From Iris pallida (Eukaryota > Streptophyta > Magnoliopsida > Asparagales > Iridaceae): DNA of 64,000 nucleotides. The position numbers and the translations under genes are program-made. Below the pieces are notes generated by a model that was not told the origin of the DNA, searched no databases, and saw nothing but the letters and a program-made list of their open reading frames with translations. Numbering within the stretch: position 1 is the first letter of the stretch; every line of letters begins with the position of its first letter. The stretch lies in contig JANAVB010004000.1 of the NCBI GenBank assembly GCA_029216955.1, positions 2,129,025 to 2,193,024 of the forward strand, written 5' to 3'. Shown one piece after another: positions 1 to 12,478 of the stretch.

Positions 1-2793
1 GACCGAGCTCGTCACGACGTCAGGTGAGCGTGGGTGTTTTAGAGTAAGGTGTGCGTTATTTTCTTTCGACTGTGTGGACTCTTGAATTTCACTGACTGGA
101 GCCATGTGGACCAGGTTGATCGAATTTTTTCCGTGATCAATAGCTCGATTTCGTAGATCGACGAACGATCATCGGTAAGTATCGATCTAGATGTTCTTGA
201 ATGGTTGATTATTTGGCCGATCTTGACTTCGTTCCCTGATTTATCGACAGTGAACAATTCTTCTTGAATCTAAGTCTGATCAAGAACAATTGGGAGTATC
301 AGATCTAGGTACTCTTAATTCTGGAACTTTGTAGGAATTTCTGAAGATTTAATTCCTGAGTTCTTTCTTTGGTTCTTGTGTGGAATTTGCTTGTTGATTT
401 GATGCAGAGGACTTGGGATCAGTTGTGTCGGGGTTCTGAACTCGTGTCTTCCATTCTGAGTAAAATCCTTTAGGTAACCCTTCAATCCTCTGAAATCTGT
501 ATTGTAGCTTTGCCTCGATTGAATTTGGCATTGGCGTGTCCAAGCACGATTGTGTCAAGGGTGCCAGTTCGTTGTGTTCAGTTTATAGCTGTGTTCGGGT
601 GTGCGTGACCAAGCCGGATCGTGTCCTCTTTACATGTCCGTGTCTGCAGGAACGGATAAGCTGGGATGGAGTTAGCAGGGATAGGTCTCCTTTATTTTGG
701 ATTGGTTAAGCTGTGGATTTGTATAATTTTATTGGGTTTGTTAATTTGTAGATTCTGTAGTTCTTTATTTTAATCCCTGATTTGTATAAATTTTCTTTAA
801 TCGATTTTGATCCATCTCTGGGTTTTATAAATTGTGGGTGATGACTGTGATCGTTTAATGTGTGAAGTAAACTTCTTCTTTTTTTGTGATTTTCCCTCTC
901 TGAACATTTTGAATTAAAGAGGAATCCATGACTTATGGGTTCATGTGATTGCCTCCAAGAAGCAATTGCCAGCTGAATGAGGGTTTGGTTGAGAATGAGT
1001 TAGGCCCATACAGTATGGGAAATAGGAGGAGTAGCAATAGCTAGATATGTGAAGTGTGGTTTAGTTTGTGTGAAGTTGAAGCATGTTGTGTTGTGAATTA
1101 AACCTCTCTGTTGGCCAGAGAATTAATTCAAAGGAAGGCATTGTTAGAGTTAGACTTTGGGGGCTTTTATATATGCTTTTGTTGTGTGTAGCTGGGTATT
1201 CATTTGGTTGATTCTTTTAGTCTGATTTTTAAGTCAGTTGTAGGTCTATTTTGAATGAGTATAATAATGGGTTGGGTGATTTGAATGTGTAAGTGTGCAA
1301 GTTTCAAATATTGAGAGTGTCTGAACATTTGATGAGTATCTTTTGAACTAGAGGGTCTGTAAAATCTAAATTTGTAGTTGCTAAATTTCTGGTGGGCTAG
1401 ATCCATGCTCTCATAAAGTGCAGGTGTAGGACCACTTTAATAGGGTTGTGTTCTGTGGTGAATTATGAGTTGGGTTGGTATTGTTGAGACATATTCTTAA
1501 GTCATCTATGATCTTGAGTCATTTTCAATAGATGGTGTTGTTAGTTAAGAGTGTGGTTTTGGGCCAAGGGTGGCCTGGGGTTAGATCAATAATCCGGTTT
1601 AAGAGTATATCTTGTTAATTAACTTCCATTGTATTTTAGTACTTTTCCTAATTAAGATGTTGTTTAAAGTGCTTGAAAGTTATACAATTATTTATGATAT
1701 TTTGTTAATATAACTGTTCCTATTTAAAATATAGATTTGTTTATATTTATAGGATAAGCTTATTGTTAGCAAGAGTTTAAACTAAGGAAATATTTAGTTA
1801 ACTTATTTATAGTTTGGCCTAATTGCTAGTTAGCAGTACTTGGCTAATGATTATTAGAGCCTAACCAACTTGTACTAAAATCAGGTGGACTTACAGATAT
1901 ATTTCTCTATTCCCGTTCACCCTGAGCAAGGCAAGTACATTTTATGGTTTATGTTCATTTACATTCATATCCTGTGCTTTTCATCTTTTCATTTTGGACA
2001 CGATGTTACACGATATTGTCTTGTACTCTTGATTCATGTTCCTTGTACTTGTTTGTGTCTGGGAGAAAAAATACTACAGGTGTGTGACCAAACCCAAACA
2101 AACTCATGTGAATAGCTTAGGCCTCGCACTGTGCACGCGGGCCCTAAGTCGTACCATTGTTCATGTGCCCTGTACTACCCAAGCCGGTCACACATTCTGG
2201 ATGTATTTCAACATATTGCACTTGTCAGGTTCCTTGTACATTCATGTTCAGGATTCAGTTCATGTACTTCATTTCATGTATTTCCTGTATTTACTTTCAG
2301 CACTTCATGTTCTTATTTCCTGTACTTTATATCTCATGTACCATGTGCTCATTTCCATGTCATGTTGTACTTGTTCATTACCTTATATGTACTTTCCTTT
2401 GCTCCTGACTGGATATGTTGTAGGTGCAGTTGAGGATATCGTTCCACCTTATGGGCCAGAGCCCAGGATCTTAGCTGAGTAGGATGGAGGCATGACTTAG
2501 CTAGATGTTATAGGTTTAGGTTCGTTTAGCTTTACTTCTAGATGTTGTATATTGACAGTTCATAGTTGTATTTCATTCATGTCACCGGATTTGTCTCTGG
2601 TACTTATACATATAAATTGTATTATGACTTGTGGATTATGGTGATCATTCTGGGACGGTTAGATGCTGTGATGTTTACTTTCATGTTATTCTTGGAGTTT
2701 TCTTTGGATGTTTACAGCTTACTACGTTGAGTCTTCCAACGTAGGCTAGGCGTGTCCAACTCGTATCTGAATATTCGGGAGCGGGTCGTGACA
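1..2793 (+). repeat. Ty3/Gypsy-type LTR, 3' portion, cut by window start
   Basis: No coherent coding sequence is seen. The right end reads GGGAGCGGGTCGTGACA, almost the same as the end of the complete Gypsy LTR at 22614 (GGGAGCGGGGCGTGACA). From 2794 the sequence is LINE coding DNA, so 2793 is read as the terminal CA of an LTR. The left end lies outside the window. The body is AT-rich with short open frames (for example 1885-2482) that show no conserved domain. It is probably a 3' LTR or solo LTR inserted into the LINE endonuclease region. The orientation is inferred from the end motif only. Confidence 0.6.
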
Positions 2794-2829
2794 GCTGGAG
2801 ACTAAGATTAAAGGAGAGAAGACACTATC

Positions 2830-3722
2830 ATGACGGACTCTCCCCATTGGGCCCAACTTCACAATCTGGTGCTTTGCGACATGACGAGGATCTGGGTCAG
2901 ATGGAATAACAACAGCTGGGATGGGGATCTGGTCTTGATGTCGGAGCAACTGATAGCCATCTCCTTCTCTAATAAGGTGGTTTTCGGTTCTTGCTGGAGA
3001 CGGTTTATGACCACAATGACAGACGGCGTCGGGAGGGCCTTTGGCGAGATATAAGCTCTACCAAGGATTGCCAAGCATTTGGCACTGACTTTCCCCCTCC
3101 CTTTTTCGTAACAAAAAAGAAGAAGAAGTAGGACCAAACCGAGAGTTAGCAGCATAGACAAGGATGGATTTGTGAATGAGAAATAAAAGTTGCCCATCTT
3201 CATCAGAATGAATGGGTGAATGGAAAATTGTTCAAGTGGGCTGTCACCCTTGCCGTCCTCGATACTCCTTTCAACACTCATGCCAAAGTGGCTGCTACTG
3301 TTGACTCCTTGCATCTTTCGATGCTCTTGATGGGTGATTTCAATGCTCTCTTTCACAGAAGGGAGAAGGTGGAAGGCAGACATGTCCCAGATCAGATCCT
3401 GTATGACTTCCAGAGGTGTCTTCTTCAGTCGGGCCTACAGGGCTTGGAACGAACTAGACACATCTGGACTTGGCATAACAAAGTTGTCACCAACAGAGTT
3501 GCTTGTCAGCTGGACAGAGCTCTAGAAAATAGGGAGTGGTTTCGTTGCTTCCCATACTCTGTGGCAGAGGCCTGGCTGCTGGGACGAGCGATCATTCCCC
3601 TATCAGGGTCGGCTTCACAGAGCGGCCTACTTGGAAGTCACAGCCTTTTCGGTACAACAACTGGTTTTTTTTGGAGGTTACTCCGAGGCAGTTGGAGAGG
3701 GTCTTCTTAGCTAGTAAGGGGG
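2830..3722 (+). pseudogene. LINE ORF2 apurinic endonuclease domain, frameshifted
   Basis: In intact LINEs this domain nicks target DNA to prime reverse transcription. Visible pieces are RIWVRWN near 2884, the start of the conserved VYxxN block at about 3003, the GDFNALF motif near 3333 and TSDHSPI near 3586. These are three of the expected endonuclease blocks. The reading frame changes between them (frame 1, then 3, then 2), so no continuous protein is possible. About 150 bp at 3060-3215 between the VYxxN and GDFN blocks match nothing recognisable and may be an insertion or scrambled sequence. Confidence 0.8.
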
Positions 3723-3723
3723 C

Positions 3724-6459
3724 ATGACTCAGTACCGCATGGTCCACATCCTCAATTACACAAAGAAGGCTATCCGGAGTTGGGTGAAGAGAATGCCCAA
3801 GCCTTCCATAGAAGATAAGGAGGTGGAACTCAGGGCCATCCAGAATTCCATGCAATCTGATATGCTGAATGGGCCCCTAGCGGCAAGGGAGAAGGAACTG
3901 ATTGGGGAAGTCAATATCCTCCGGCTACAGAAGGAGATTAGTGCTGCCCAATGCGCTAAATGCTCCTAGCTCAAGGAAGGCGACCGCTGCTCCAAGTTCT
4001 TCTATGATGTAATTCGGACCAGACAATACAAGAACAGTCTCTCTCACCTGCTTAATGGTGAGGGCAACAATGTTGGAGAGCCGTCAGAGATTCAAGAGGA
4101 GGCTGTCAGGTACTACTCTGAGTTATATTTTCAGACTAACTATCTCTTTGTGTTTTCGGATATTACTACAAAGAAGCTGGTGACGTCCTATGGGAATAGC
4201 CAGTTATTCGCGACGGTCTCTTTGGAGGAGGTGGAGGCTATCATCATGAAGGCGGACCCCAACAAGGCCCCGAGGCCAAATGGATTTAGCAGTGGGTTCT
4301 ACAAACGCCACTGGGATGCCCTAAAGTTTTCGGTGCTTGAGGCGGTCCAGAAGTTCTTTTCGGAGGGGAAGTTGCTGAAGGAGCTAAATCATACTTTCCT
4401 GACCCTAGTGCCTAAGAAAGAAGGAGCGACCTCGCTGGCGAACTTTCGGCCTATAGCGTGCTGTAATTATCTCTACAAAATAATTACGTACCTTATGTGC
4501 CGGCGCATGGAGGAGATTATGCAGGACTTGGTCTTTCCGAACTAAGCGGCTTTCATCAAGGGGAGATCGATTGTAGAGCACAGTCTTCAGGCGCATGAGA
4601 TGGTGAGAGGCTTCAATAAACCAGGAGGGGAGAAGGCGTGTGTGAAACTTGATCTGAGGAAGGCCTATGACATGGTCAATAGGGACTTCCTGTGCCACCT
4701 GATGTTAGCCATAGGATTCAACGAGCGGTGGGTAGCAAGGATTAGAGAGGGCATCTCGACTCCTACATTCTCTGTCCTCATCCAGGGTACTCCGTATGGG
4801 TTCTTCCACAGCAACATAGGACTCCGACAAGGCGACCCTTTGTCCCCTTACCTGTTCACACTCGTCATGGAGTACTTCACCTGCCTGATGGATATGGCAG
4901 TTCACAGTGGGAGGCTGGTCACGTTGTTCAAGAGGATCGAGCCCCCTGTCACTCATCTCATCTATGCTGATGATCTCCTGGTCTTTTTCTAGCCCTCTAT
5001 GGAAGGAATGACCACGATCTCTGGGATTATGGGAGAAATGGATAAACTCTTCGAGCTACAACTGAATCGCGAGAAGAGTCGTGTCTACTTCAGCTCCCTC
5101 TGCTCACTGAAGGAGGAACGTGCGGAAGTTCTGGACGTTGATAGAGGCATCCTCCCGGTAAAATATCTAGGGGTGCCTCTGAAAGTCAATTATACGAGGG
5201 ATCTGGACTGTCACAGTCTGGTGGAGTATGTCCAGAGGAGGGTCGAAGGATGGCAGGCTGCCGGCCTGTCGTTTGGTGGGCGTATTAAGCTAGTTAGATC
5301 GATCATCTCGACACTGGCCCTGTTTTGGCTCCAGTCTACTCTAGTACTTGTCGCCACCATCCGGAAAGTGGAGAGCATTTGCGCCAACTTCATCTGGAGA
5401 GGTGGCATGCATGCGATCTCTTGGGAGCAGCTCTACCGCCCTCGGAATGAGGAATGGGTGGGACTTAGACCCCTGTTGTCTGTCAGGGAGGCCTCTGCTC
5501 TGAAGCTGGCATGGAGGTTCATCAAAGGTGGGTCGTTATGGGCTGATTGGATATCTAGTCGGTATGTGAAGGGGGGAAACTTCTGGACATGCTCCCTCAA
5601 CAACCACCCGGTCAATTTCAAGCATATTCTGCGACACAGAGCTGTACTCAAATCATCCATTTGGAGGATTATGAGAGATGGAGTTGGGACTGACCTCTGG
5701 CGAGATCCATGGTTAGAGCGTTAATCTCTGGTAGATATACTGGAGGACCGGACACACAGGGAGGCTGGTAGGTGGTTGACTTACCAGCATATTATTAGAA
5801 ATGGAGTGTGGAGACCAGAGGTATACCGCCATACTTTGGAGCTTGAAGATGCTATCCACACGGTTGATATTGATCCGAGTCAACCAGCAGACTGTTGGAC
5901 CTGGGATCCACCGGGAGCTACTGGTGGTACCGGAGAGTTCCGGTTTAATAGCTTCTACAACCTTGTACGTCGTACTTCTCCTACTAGTGCGGACTATGAC
6001 TTCATCTGGTGCAAGGGATTGGCCCGCAAGATGCAGTTGTGTGTTTACCAGTTGCTGCTTGGTCGTCTGCTGACAAGGGACAGACTCATCTCCTTTGGGA
6101 TCCAAGTCCCCAACCCGAAGTGTACACTGTGTGAGATAGAAGATGAGTCTATGAGACACTAGTTCTTTGAGTGCGAGGTGTCATGGTATATCTGGACTGA
6201 GCAGTGCCGCAGAGCGTTGGAAGGATGTGACACAGGTAGAGAGATCGGAGACATCATTACCGAGATTCGAGCCTGCAAAGGAAGGGGGCAGATATGGTTC
6301 AAGACTGCCAGATTACGGCTTGCAGCCTCTGTCTGGCATGTTTGGAGGGAACGAAAATCGTCGCGGAACGAAAATCATCGCACTTTCGAGGGGCTAACCA
6401 CCCCTCCTATAGGCATTCTACATAATATAGAATTTGATGTAACTGCCATGGCAACCTAA
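3724..6459 (+). pseudogene. LINE ORF2 reverse transcriptase and zf-RVT region, five in-frame stops
   Basis: One reading frame runs from 3724 to a stop at 6457-6459, broken by stops at 3967, 4543, 4990, 5722 and 6160. Motifs in order: LKEGD-CSKFFY after the first stop, an NKAPRPNGF block near 4261, GRSIVEHSLQ at 4561, LDLRKAYD near 4651, GLRQGDPLSPYLF near 4819, the catalytic YADD at 4963-4974, YLGVPL near 5167 and a zf-RVT block (CTLC...H...FFEC) at about 6121-6174. The neighbouring residues suggest the stops were TGG, CAA/CAG or TTG codons. The frame is otherwise kept for 2.7 kb, so decay is mainly by point mutation. Confidence 0.9.
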
Positions 6460-6524
6460 TTGGGTGTGGAACTATCCATGATTGTAAGATTGTATGATTT
6501 GATTTTGGAATAAAATTTACCATT

Positions 6525-6528
<4 letters not shown>

Positions 6529-6601
<73 letters not shown>
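6529..6601. repeat. (AT)n microsatellite at LINE 3' end
   Basis: Uninterrupted AT dinucleotides for 73 bp directly after the LINE 3' UTR. It may have grown from the LINE tail. Confidence 0.95.
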
Positions 6602-6607
<6 letters not shown>

Positions 6608-8201
6608 TTTTTTTCTGTCTAGATGTTGTCAGTTGGTAGGATTTTGAGAGCTTCTATTTTTTTTTTCCTTTGGTTTTAGGTTTATGGGTAGTGAGGGAAT
6701 TGGTTAATATTGGTAAATTGATAATTATTACTATAATCTCAATACCTCTTTTTCACAAAATCGATAACTTAAGAGATCCCTGTCATAGTAGTCTCAATTG
6801 ATCGACCGATTACATCGTCTGCAAAAAGTTCCCAAAATAGTTTAGAATACAATTTTATAGTATTTTAGAATTTTTTGAATTTTCTAGAATTTTTATAATT
6901 TATTTTGATATTTTTGACCTAAACGATTTCGGTGTACCGGTAGGCCTATATCTGGCCGATAGGTGAACATGGCCTAGAAAAAGTAACAAAGTCTGGACAT
7001 GGCAATGACCGAACCGTACGCTTATTTGTACTTCTTGCGCCTACAAGTAAAACGGAAAGACAGAACGAGAAGACAAGGAGTTGGGATGAAGGATGTCTCA
7101 TGGAAGGGTCGATTTTGGGACTTCAGTTGTTCAATAGCGACTAAACAGAATAAGAAAAAATAGAGCTATAAGTGGGCGGTGTTTGGTTTGCAATCCGAGG
7201 ATCAATCAGCTTTGCAAATGCATGATATATATTATGTCCTTATAAATCGTTGTACAAAAGATATGACAGAATCAACACAAGTTACTGTCTTTACAAAGGA
7301 GGGGGTATAAGAACAGGCAAAAGATATAGCAGTATATACTAATAAGAGGACAGACTTCAAAGAGAGACATAGGCAGGCAGTAGTCTCACTCGCTTCCCAC
7401 CTCATCTTGGAGGTGATCTTTGAGGGATTGAATCTGAGGTTGGCAACTCTCGTTATTATCCCATGATGCATCGACGTCTGCTAACTCGTATTTGTCCGGC
7501 TTCAGGGACAACTGGAACTCTGGAAGGTCAGGTAAGGCTTGACAAGACCTGCCCCAATTATACAGAGATTTGTCAACCAGAGAGGAAAAAAAGAGATTGG
7601 CAGTTCTCAGTAGGAGAAGACTCGTATCAGCCAAAATTATTAAGGTTATTCTTAGTGAAACAAAAATTTAGTATCAGAAATATTTAATTGATAGTGGCAA
7701 CTCCATCTTTAGCTGTGTTGAACAAATACTGACACCGATTGTGTAAGAAAACGATAATTATAAGGACACACTACGGAAATATTGAAAAATGTATTAGGTA
7801 GTCCCTATGTTGCACGAATACGGATATATGATATGGACATCAATTTTTTCCGTGTACATGCAACAAGATTCTGAGCAGTAGAGTTAGCAGATATATCATG
7901 TAATTCATAAATGTTATAGTTACCGTATCATCATATGATACACAACCGTCTCTGTTTGAAATATCTGAATGATAATGGCAATAAATATTACGAGCCACGT
8001 ATCATATAGTGTACTTCGGTCATGACATAGCTAGAATCTAGGTTGCATATACAAGGACACGGATTCAGATACAGACATGGTATGAATTTCGGAATACAAT
8101 ATTTTGATTTTCTTTTGATACGGATACGACATGGATACAATTATATATACACATGAAATATTTTCTATACATATTTCTACATTACATCTTTAAAATATGT
8201 A
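6602..8201. other. Unassigned AT-rich intergenic sequence
   Basis: No transposon domain or long reading frame is seen. The stretch at about 7800-8200 contains several degenerate runs of the type ACGGATACGGACA, possibly an old decayed repeat. A possible terminal exon on the minus strand (7386-7548) is listed separately. Confidence 0.5.
7386..7548 (-). pseudogene. Possible terminal exon of an unrecognised gene (fragment)
   Basis: On the minus strand a pyrimidine-rich stretch leads to TTGGGGCAG, a good plant 3' splice site. About 53 codons follow, ending in TGA at 7388-7386. The predicted peptide is hydrophilic and complex (it includes LKPDKYELADVDASWDN and LKDHLQDEVGSE), unlike the low-complexity shadow frames nearby. 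I do not recognise the family. No upstream exon can be assigned. It could be a captured or pseudogenised host fragment, or chance. Confidence 0.25.
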
Positions 8202-8206
8202 TATTT
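8202..8206. repeat. Target-site duplication TATTT, left copy (Copia A)
   Basis: Directly precedes the LTR start TGTTAGCTGC. It is identical to 15336-15340. Confidence 0.9.
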
Positions 8207-9004
8207 TGTTAGCTGCTGTTGCTTATGAGCAAAAGCTCAAGTCCCATTCCTCCTTTAGTACCACATCGGATTTGCGTGTGGACTTATGTGTGCTTATATT
8301 GCTTTACTCTCTTGTGCTTCTTTGAAGTCATGTGTGGGAGACCCATGGGCCACACGCGCGCGCCAACGCCGCCGCCGTCCGGCCCGGTTCGATTCGGCAT
8401 GCGTAACGGGTGCGGGTACGTGCCCACATCTGCGGGTGCCGAATGCCGATTCGATTTCCTCTTCGGGTTCGGACTGAGACCCAAAATTTTTTTTGCTCTT
8501 CATTGATTTTTCTGACCGTTAATATTCATTTAATTTCCGTAACGTTTGGACTGTCCAGATTCAATGAACCACAGTTTTATGTGCTGTAAACGTTTTTGTA
8601 ACGTTCATTTTTAATTGCCTTCAATCTCCATTACACCATAACCATTGGAGAAAGCCTATATATTGAGGCCTATCTCGATACTTCCTTGGACACTGAAAAT
8701 TCCTACAGAATACTCCCTATCTCTCGATCTCGAATTCTTCTCGCTCTGAAACTCTGTTGCTCTTCGTTTGTTGCTCTGGGCAGAGCTAAGTCGGTGGTTA
8801 CTCTCTCTACGTCGTGTGCGGCAAGGAGATTCCGGTGGAGCGGAGATTTTACCACTAGGAGCGTTCGGATACGATCTGCACATAGACCCGGACTAACTCT
8901 TAGGGCAGTGCTTCGTGCGCGACTTTTCCGGAGGCCGGTAACATTTACATACTTTTATTTTGTTTGCAGATTTTTAACCGAAGAATATTGAAGAAATTCC
9001 AATA
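8207..9004 (+). repeat. 5' LTR of Copia A
   Basis: 798 bp, starting TGTTAGCTGC and ending CCAATA; the 3' LTR ends CCAACA, so the terminal CA is mutated here. A TATA-like TATATATT lies at 8657-8664. A CpG-rich block (about 8350-8470) interrupts the AT-rich LTR. Short open frames inside it recur in the other LTR and are not genes. Confidence 0.92.
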
Positions 9005-9225
9005 ATCTAATAGTTAGTTATTTTCTAAAAAATATTTCATTGCTGTTACAAATAGTTGTAGTATATTTGCTTGCTGCCTACGACGTTTTAATACTTGCAA
9101 GCTGCTGTGACAAAGTATACTTGCTAAACTTTTCAATATTAACAAACAAATTGTTTACCAAGTCTCTGTTAGCAACTGTTAACATTTTATTTGTTATCAA
9201 ACTTTCGTATAAGCTAAAGCAAAAT

Positions 9226-9278
<53 letters not shown>

Positions 9279-9630
9279 ACATGTACATGCTTTGCACGTA
9301 TTGTAATTAGAATATTATAAGATCAGTTGATTATTTATGTGTATATGTTTTCTTTTTACAATGCCAAGAGGTTCAAATTACAAATTTTGTTATTTTTTTG
9401 AATTTTCTATTAAGAATAATAATCTTTAGAAAATGGTAAGGAAAGAAAAAATTATCATTGGAACATGAAAAGTTGAATGGAAAAAGAAAACTTGTATGTA
9501 AATTTTATTGTTTTGATTCTTAAACATAAATGACATGCAAGTTGACATAATAACATCTTATTTATAAAATATTTAAGGGTTTTTTAGGAATTCAAAAGTT
9601 TCACCACCAAGTTTTTATATTATATAGTAG

Positions 9631-9680
<50 letters not shown>

Positions 9681-10772
9681 ACAAAATCCTTATTGTTCAC
9701 ATTAGGTATAGGCTAAAGAAAACCATTCTGTTAACAAATTTTATATTGTTCAGAGCCATAAAATTTCTATATGCTAAGAATTTTTTTTTTTTTTAACCTT
9801 TTCGGTGTACTGACTACAAAATTATAACATAAATTGTTAACAATTTTATATTGTGCTGTTAACATTTAAGTCTTTACCAAACTTGTTAAGAAAAATGTTT
9901 TTCTATTCTATTAACAAGATTAGTCTATTTTTTTGCAATAAGTGGATTAATATTTTGTTAGCAATAATTTTTTTTATTCAACAACAAGAAAATTTTTGTT
10001 TTTGTGTTACGACTATTTGTTGTTACCATTATTCTTAGAAAAGCAAAACTGTTACTGTTTTTTTTATTCAACTCACATTACATCTTCTGTTAGTGTATCT
10101 TAGCAATACATATTGTAAATCACACTTAGCTTTTAAGCATTCCATTGGATAAATTGCTAGTCTAATATTTGCTAGTCTAATAGTTTATATACTAGTTGTG
10201 AACTCAGATTTCATAAGACTGTCATCAATAGGAATTGTCTAATTTTTGTCACACTAGTAACAAATTGTCATTATTGGCTAAATTGACACCTTAGACAAAT
10301 ATTATTGTGTTAGTATATTTTGTCAATACTAGTTGAGTATTTTCTTTTACTCAATATTTCAACTTAGGCTAAATCAAACAATTAATTGATTTTGTAAAAA
10401 TTTTTTAATTTTAAAGTTTTAAAGTAGAGATTTGTTTGGGAATAAGTCGAAAGGGCCCTTCTGTCAACAAGACGAAAAATCGTCTAAGCCACCGGTACTT
10501 AAGTGTTCATAGTGAACCTCCGCTTGCTGGGATCCGGCTCCTACAGCTAACACAACCTTATCAAAACTTGAAAAACTAAAACTTTAAAGGTAAATTACTA
10601 AAATCATTTGGATTGTTAATTTTTAACTTAACCATCTTTATTGAGTAAATAAATTCCTGCAGTTTTTTGGAATCATATTCTCAAATTCTAAATAGGCAGA
10701 GAAAAAAACAGATTAGGTTAAAGTCCATAGGTAGATCTGATTCCAAAACTAAGATAAACCCTATAGAAATCC
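9005..10772 (+). other. Copia A leader, no coding sequence found
   Basis: AT-rich, with two TA microsatellites (about 9229-9274 and 9635-9674). A gag gene and primer-binding site should lie here, but neither is visible. Either gag was replaced or deleted, or it has decayed beyond recognition. A block at 10465-10555 ending GCTGGGATCCGGCTCC resembles one at 44963-45053 (see findings). Confidence 0.6.
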
Positions 10773-11207
10773 ATGGCAAATTCAAGCCTAATCTCCAAGG
10801 AAACCTCCTTCAAAGGGAAAGGCTCAAACAAGCTAGAGGCTAACATGATTCTGAATGAGTCTTCTAGCTCCTTCAGATCTGTAAGCCATCAACCTACAAT
10901 AAACATTTCTTATCATTCTGATGATTGGTGGTTGGATTCTGGAGCAAATGTTCATGTCTCCTTTGATCGCTCCTGTTTTTCAAACTATCAAGAATCGGGT
11001 GAAGGAGGTGTGACCCTAGGTGATGGCTCAACGACACAGACTGTAGGAAGAGGAAGAATAGACCTGAAGATGACATCAAAAAAAATTCTCTCTCTCTATG
11101 ATGTGCTTCGTGTGCCGTCGGTTAGGAGAAATCTTGTTAGTGGATCTCTACTTGTAGCCTCAGGATACAAAATTGTAATGGAGGTCAATAAAGTAGTTTT
11201 TTTCTAA
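10773..11207 (+). pseudogene. Copia A aspartic protease region
   Basis: An open frame of 144 codons. Residues 50-57 hold the protease active site (DDWWLDSG), followed by a VxLGDGS strand and the VxRxNLVSGSLL block that ends Copia proteases. The frame ends at 11207 and the downstream integrase is in another frame. In a working element this protease would release capsid and enzymes from the polyprotein. Confidence 0.85.
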
Positions 11208-11220
11208 GAATGAACTTTTT

Positions 11221-12478
11221 GTGGGGAAAGGATTTGTTAAAGATGGACTCTTTATTTTGAGCACTATGAATAAATTTTCAAATCCTTCTTTTATTGCAAA
11301 TGTTGAATCATCAAATGTTTGGCATGGCAGATTAGCTCATGTAAATTTAAGATCTATTAAAAGAATGATGAACTTAGATCTTATTCCTAAGACTCCTATA
11401 GATGATAAACACAAATGTGAGATCTGTGTTCAAGCCAAACACACTAGACTACCTTTCAAATCTATCCATAGGATTCTGAACTCCTAGAACTTATTCATAG
11501 TGACGTTTGTGATTCCAATAGGGTTTTGACCCGAGACGGTAGGAAATACTTTATCACTTTTATAGATGATCATTCAAAGTATTGTTACACCTACCTTCTT
11601 AAAACCAAAGATGAAGTTCTAGACAGATTTAAGGTCTATAAGTCTAAAGCTGAGAACCAGTTAGATAGAAAGATTAAGAACCTTAGATTATACCGTGGTG
11701 GAGAGTCTACCTCAAATGAAATGACTAACTTCTGTGAAGAACATGGAATTATTCAGAGGTAAATGCTCCTTATTCACCGCAGTCCAATGGAGTTGCTGAA
11801 AGAAAGAATCACACTCTGTTAGACATGGTAAATGCCATACTTCTCAGCTCAGGTGTCCCTGATAATCTTTGGGGAGAAGCCCTTTTGTCAGCCTGTTATA
11901 TTCTTAATAGGATACCCAGTAAGACTAGTGATAAGACACCATATGAGTTATGGAAAGGTCGAAGCCCTAGGATTAATTATCTCAAAGTTTGGGGATGTTT
12001 AGCTAAGGTAGGAATTTCTGAACCCAAAAGGAGGAAGATTGGACGTAAGACTGTAGATGTTGTGTTCATAGGATATGCCCTAGATAGTAATGCCAATAGA
12101 TTTCTTGTAACCCATTCTGAAGTAAATGAAATATCTAATAACACAATTATAGAAGCTAGAGATGCAGTTTACTTTGAGAATATATTTTCCTTCAAGGATA
12201 GAACTTCTTTATCTTCCTCCAACCCTTCTCTTACTCCATCTACTAGTTCTCATGATCAAATATCCATTTCTCAATATGAACAAGTCATAGAACCTAGAAG
12301 GAGTAAAAGAGAAATGATTGAAAAGAATTTAGGAGAAGGATTCTTCACATTTTTTATAGAGGGTGATCCCTCAACCTATGAAGAAGCCATATCCTCTCCT
12401 GATGTCCCTTTCTGGAAAGAAACTATTAGCAATGAGTACAACTCCATTATGGAGAATAATACTTGGTTTTTAGCATAG
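11221..12478 (+). pseudogene. Copia A integrase, frameshifted, catalytic Asp lost
   Basis: Three frames carry successive parts. The N-terminal zinc-binding HHCC block (WHGRLAH...CEICVQAK) is at 11221-11487, the catalytic core at 11526-11762 and the C-terminal part at 11825-12478. In the core the first aspartate region (ITFIDDHSKY) is present. The second catalytic aspartate, usually in the motif SDRGGE, reads LYRGGE, with TAC at 11691-11693. The glutamate block (NGVAERKNH) is at about 11788 in a third frame. These changes mean no integration activity. The tail contains the usual linker towards RT. Confidence 0.88.

Larger units (their letters stand above)
2794..6601 (+). mobile_element. L1-type LINE (non-LTR retrotransposon), 5'-truncated and decayed
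   Basis: The order is endonuclease, reverse transcriptase, zf-RVT, short 3' UTR, then a pure AT microsatellite at 6529-6601 where a LINE tail is expected. The 5' end is missing: LTR sequence abuts it at 2793. The element is dead, with two or more frameshifts in the endonuclease part and five in-frame stops in the remaining ORF2. No target-site duplication can be tested because the left end is lost. Confidence 0.9.

Noticed and set aside
2036..2482. 148-residue Cys/His/Leu-rich protein
   Set aside because: Three overlapping frames are open here in an LTR built on repeated TTCATGT and CTTGTACT words.
2859..3383. 174-residue protein on the minus strand
   Set aside because: Antisense shadow of the LINE endonuclease region, with no recognisable motif.
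8219..8506. 95-residue protein and its relative at 14553-14837
   Set aside because: Both lie within the two LTRs of Copia A, so the similarity is that of the LTRs.
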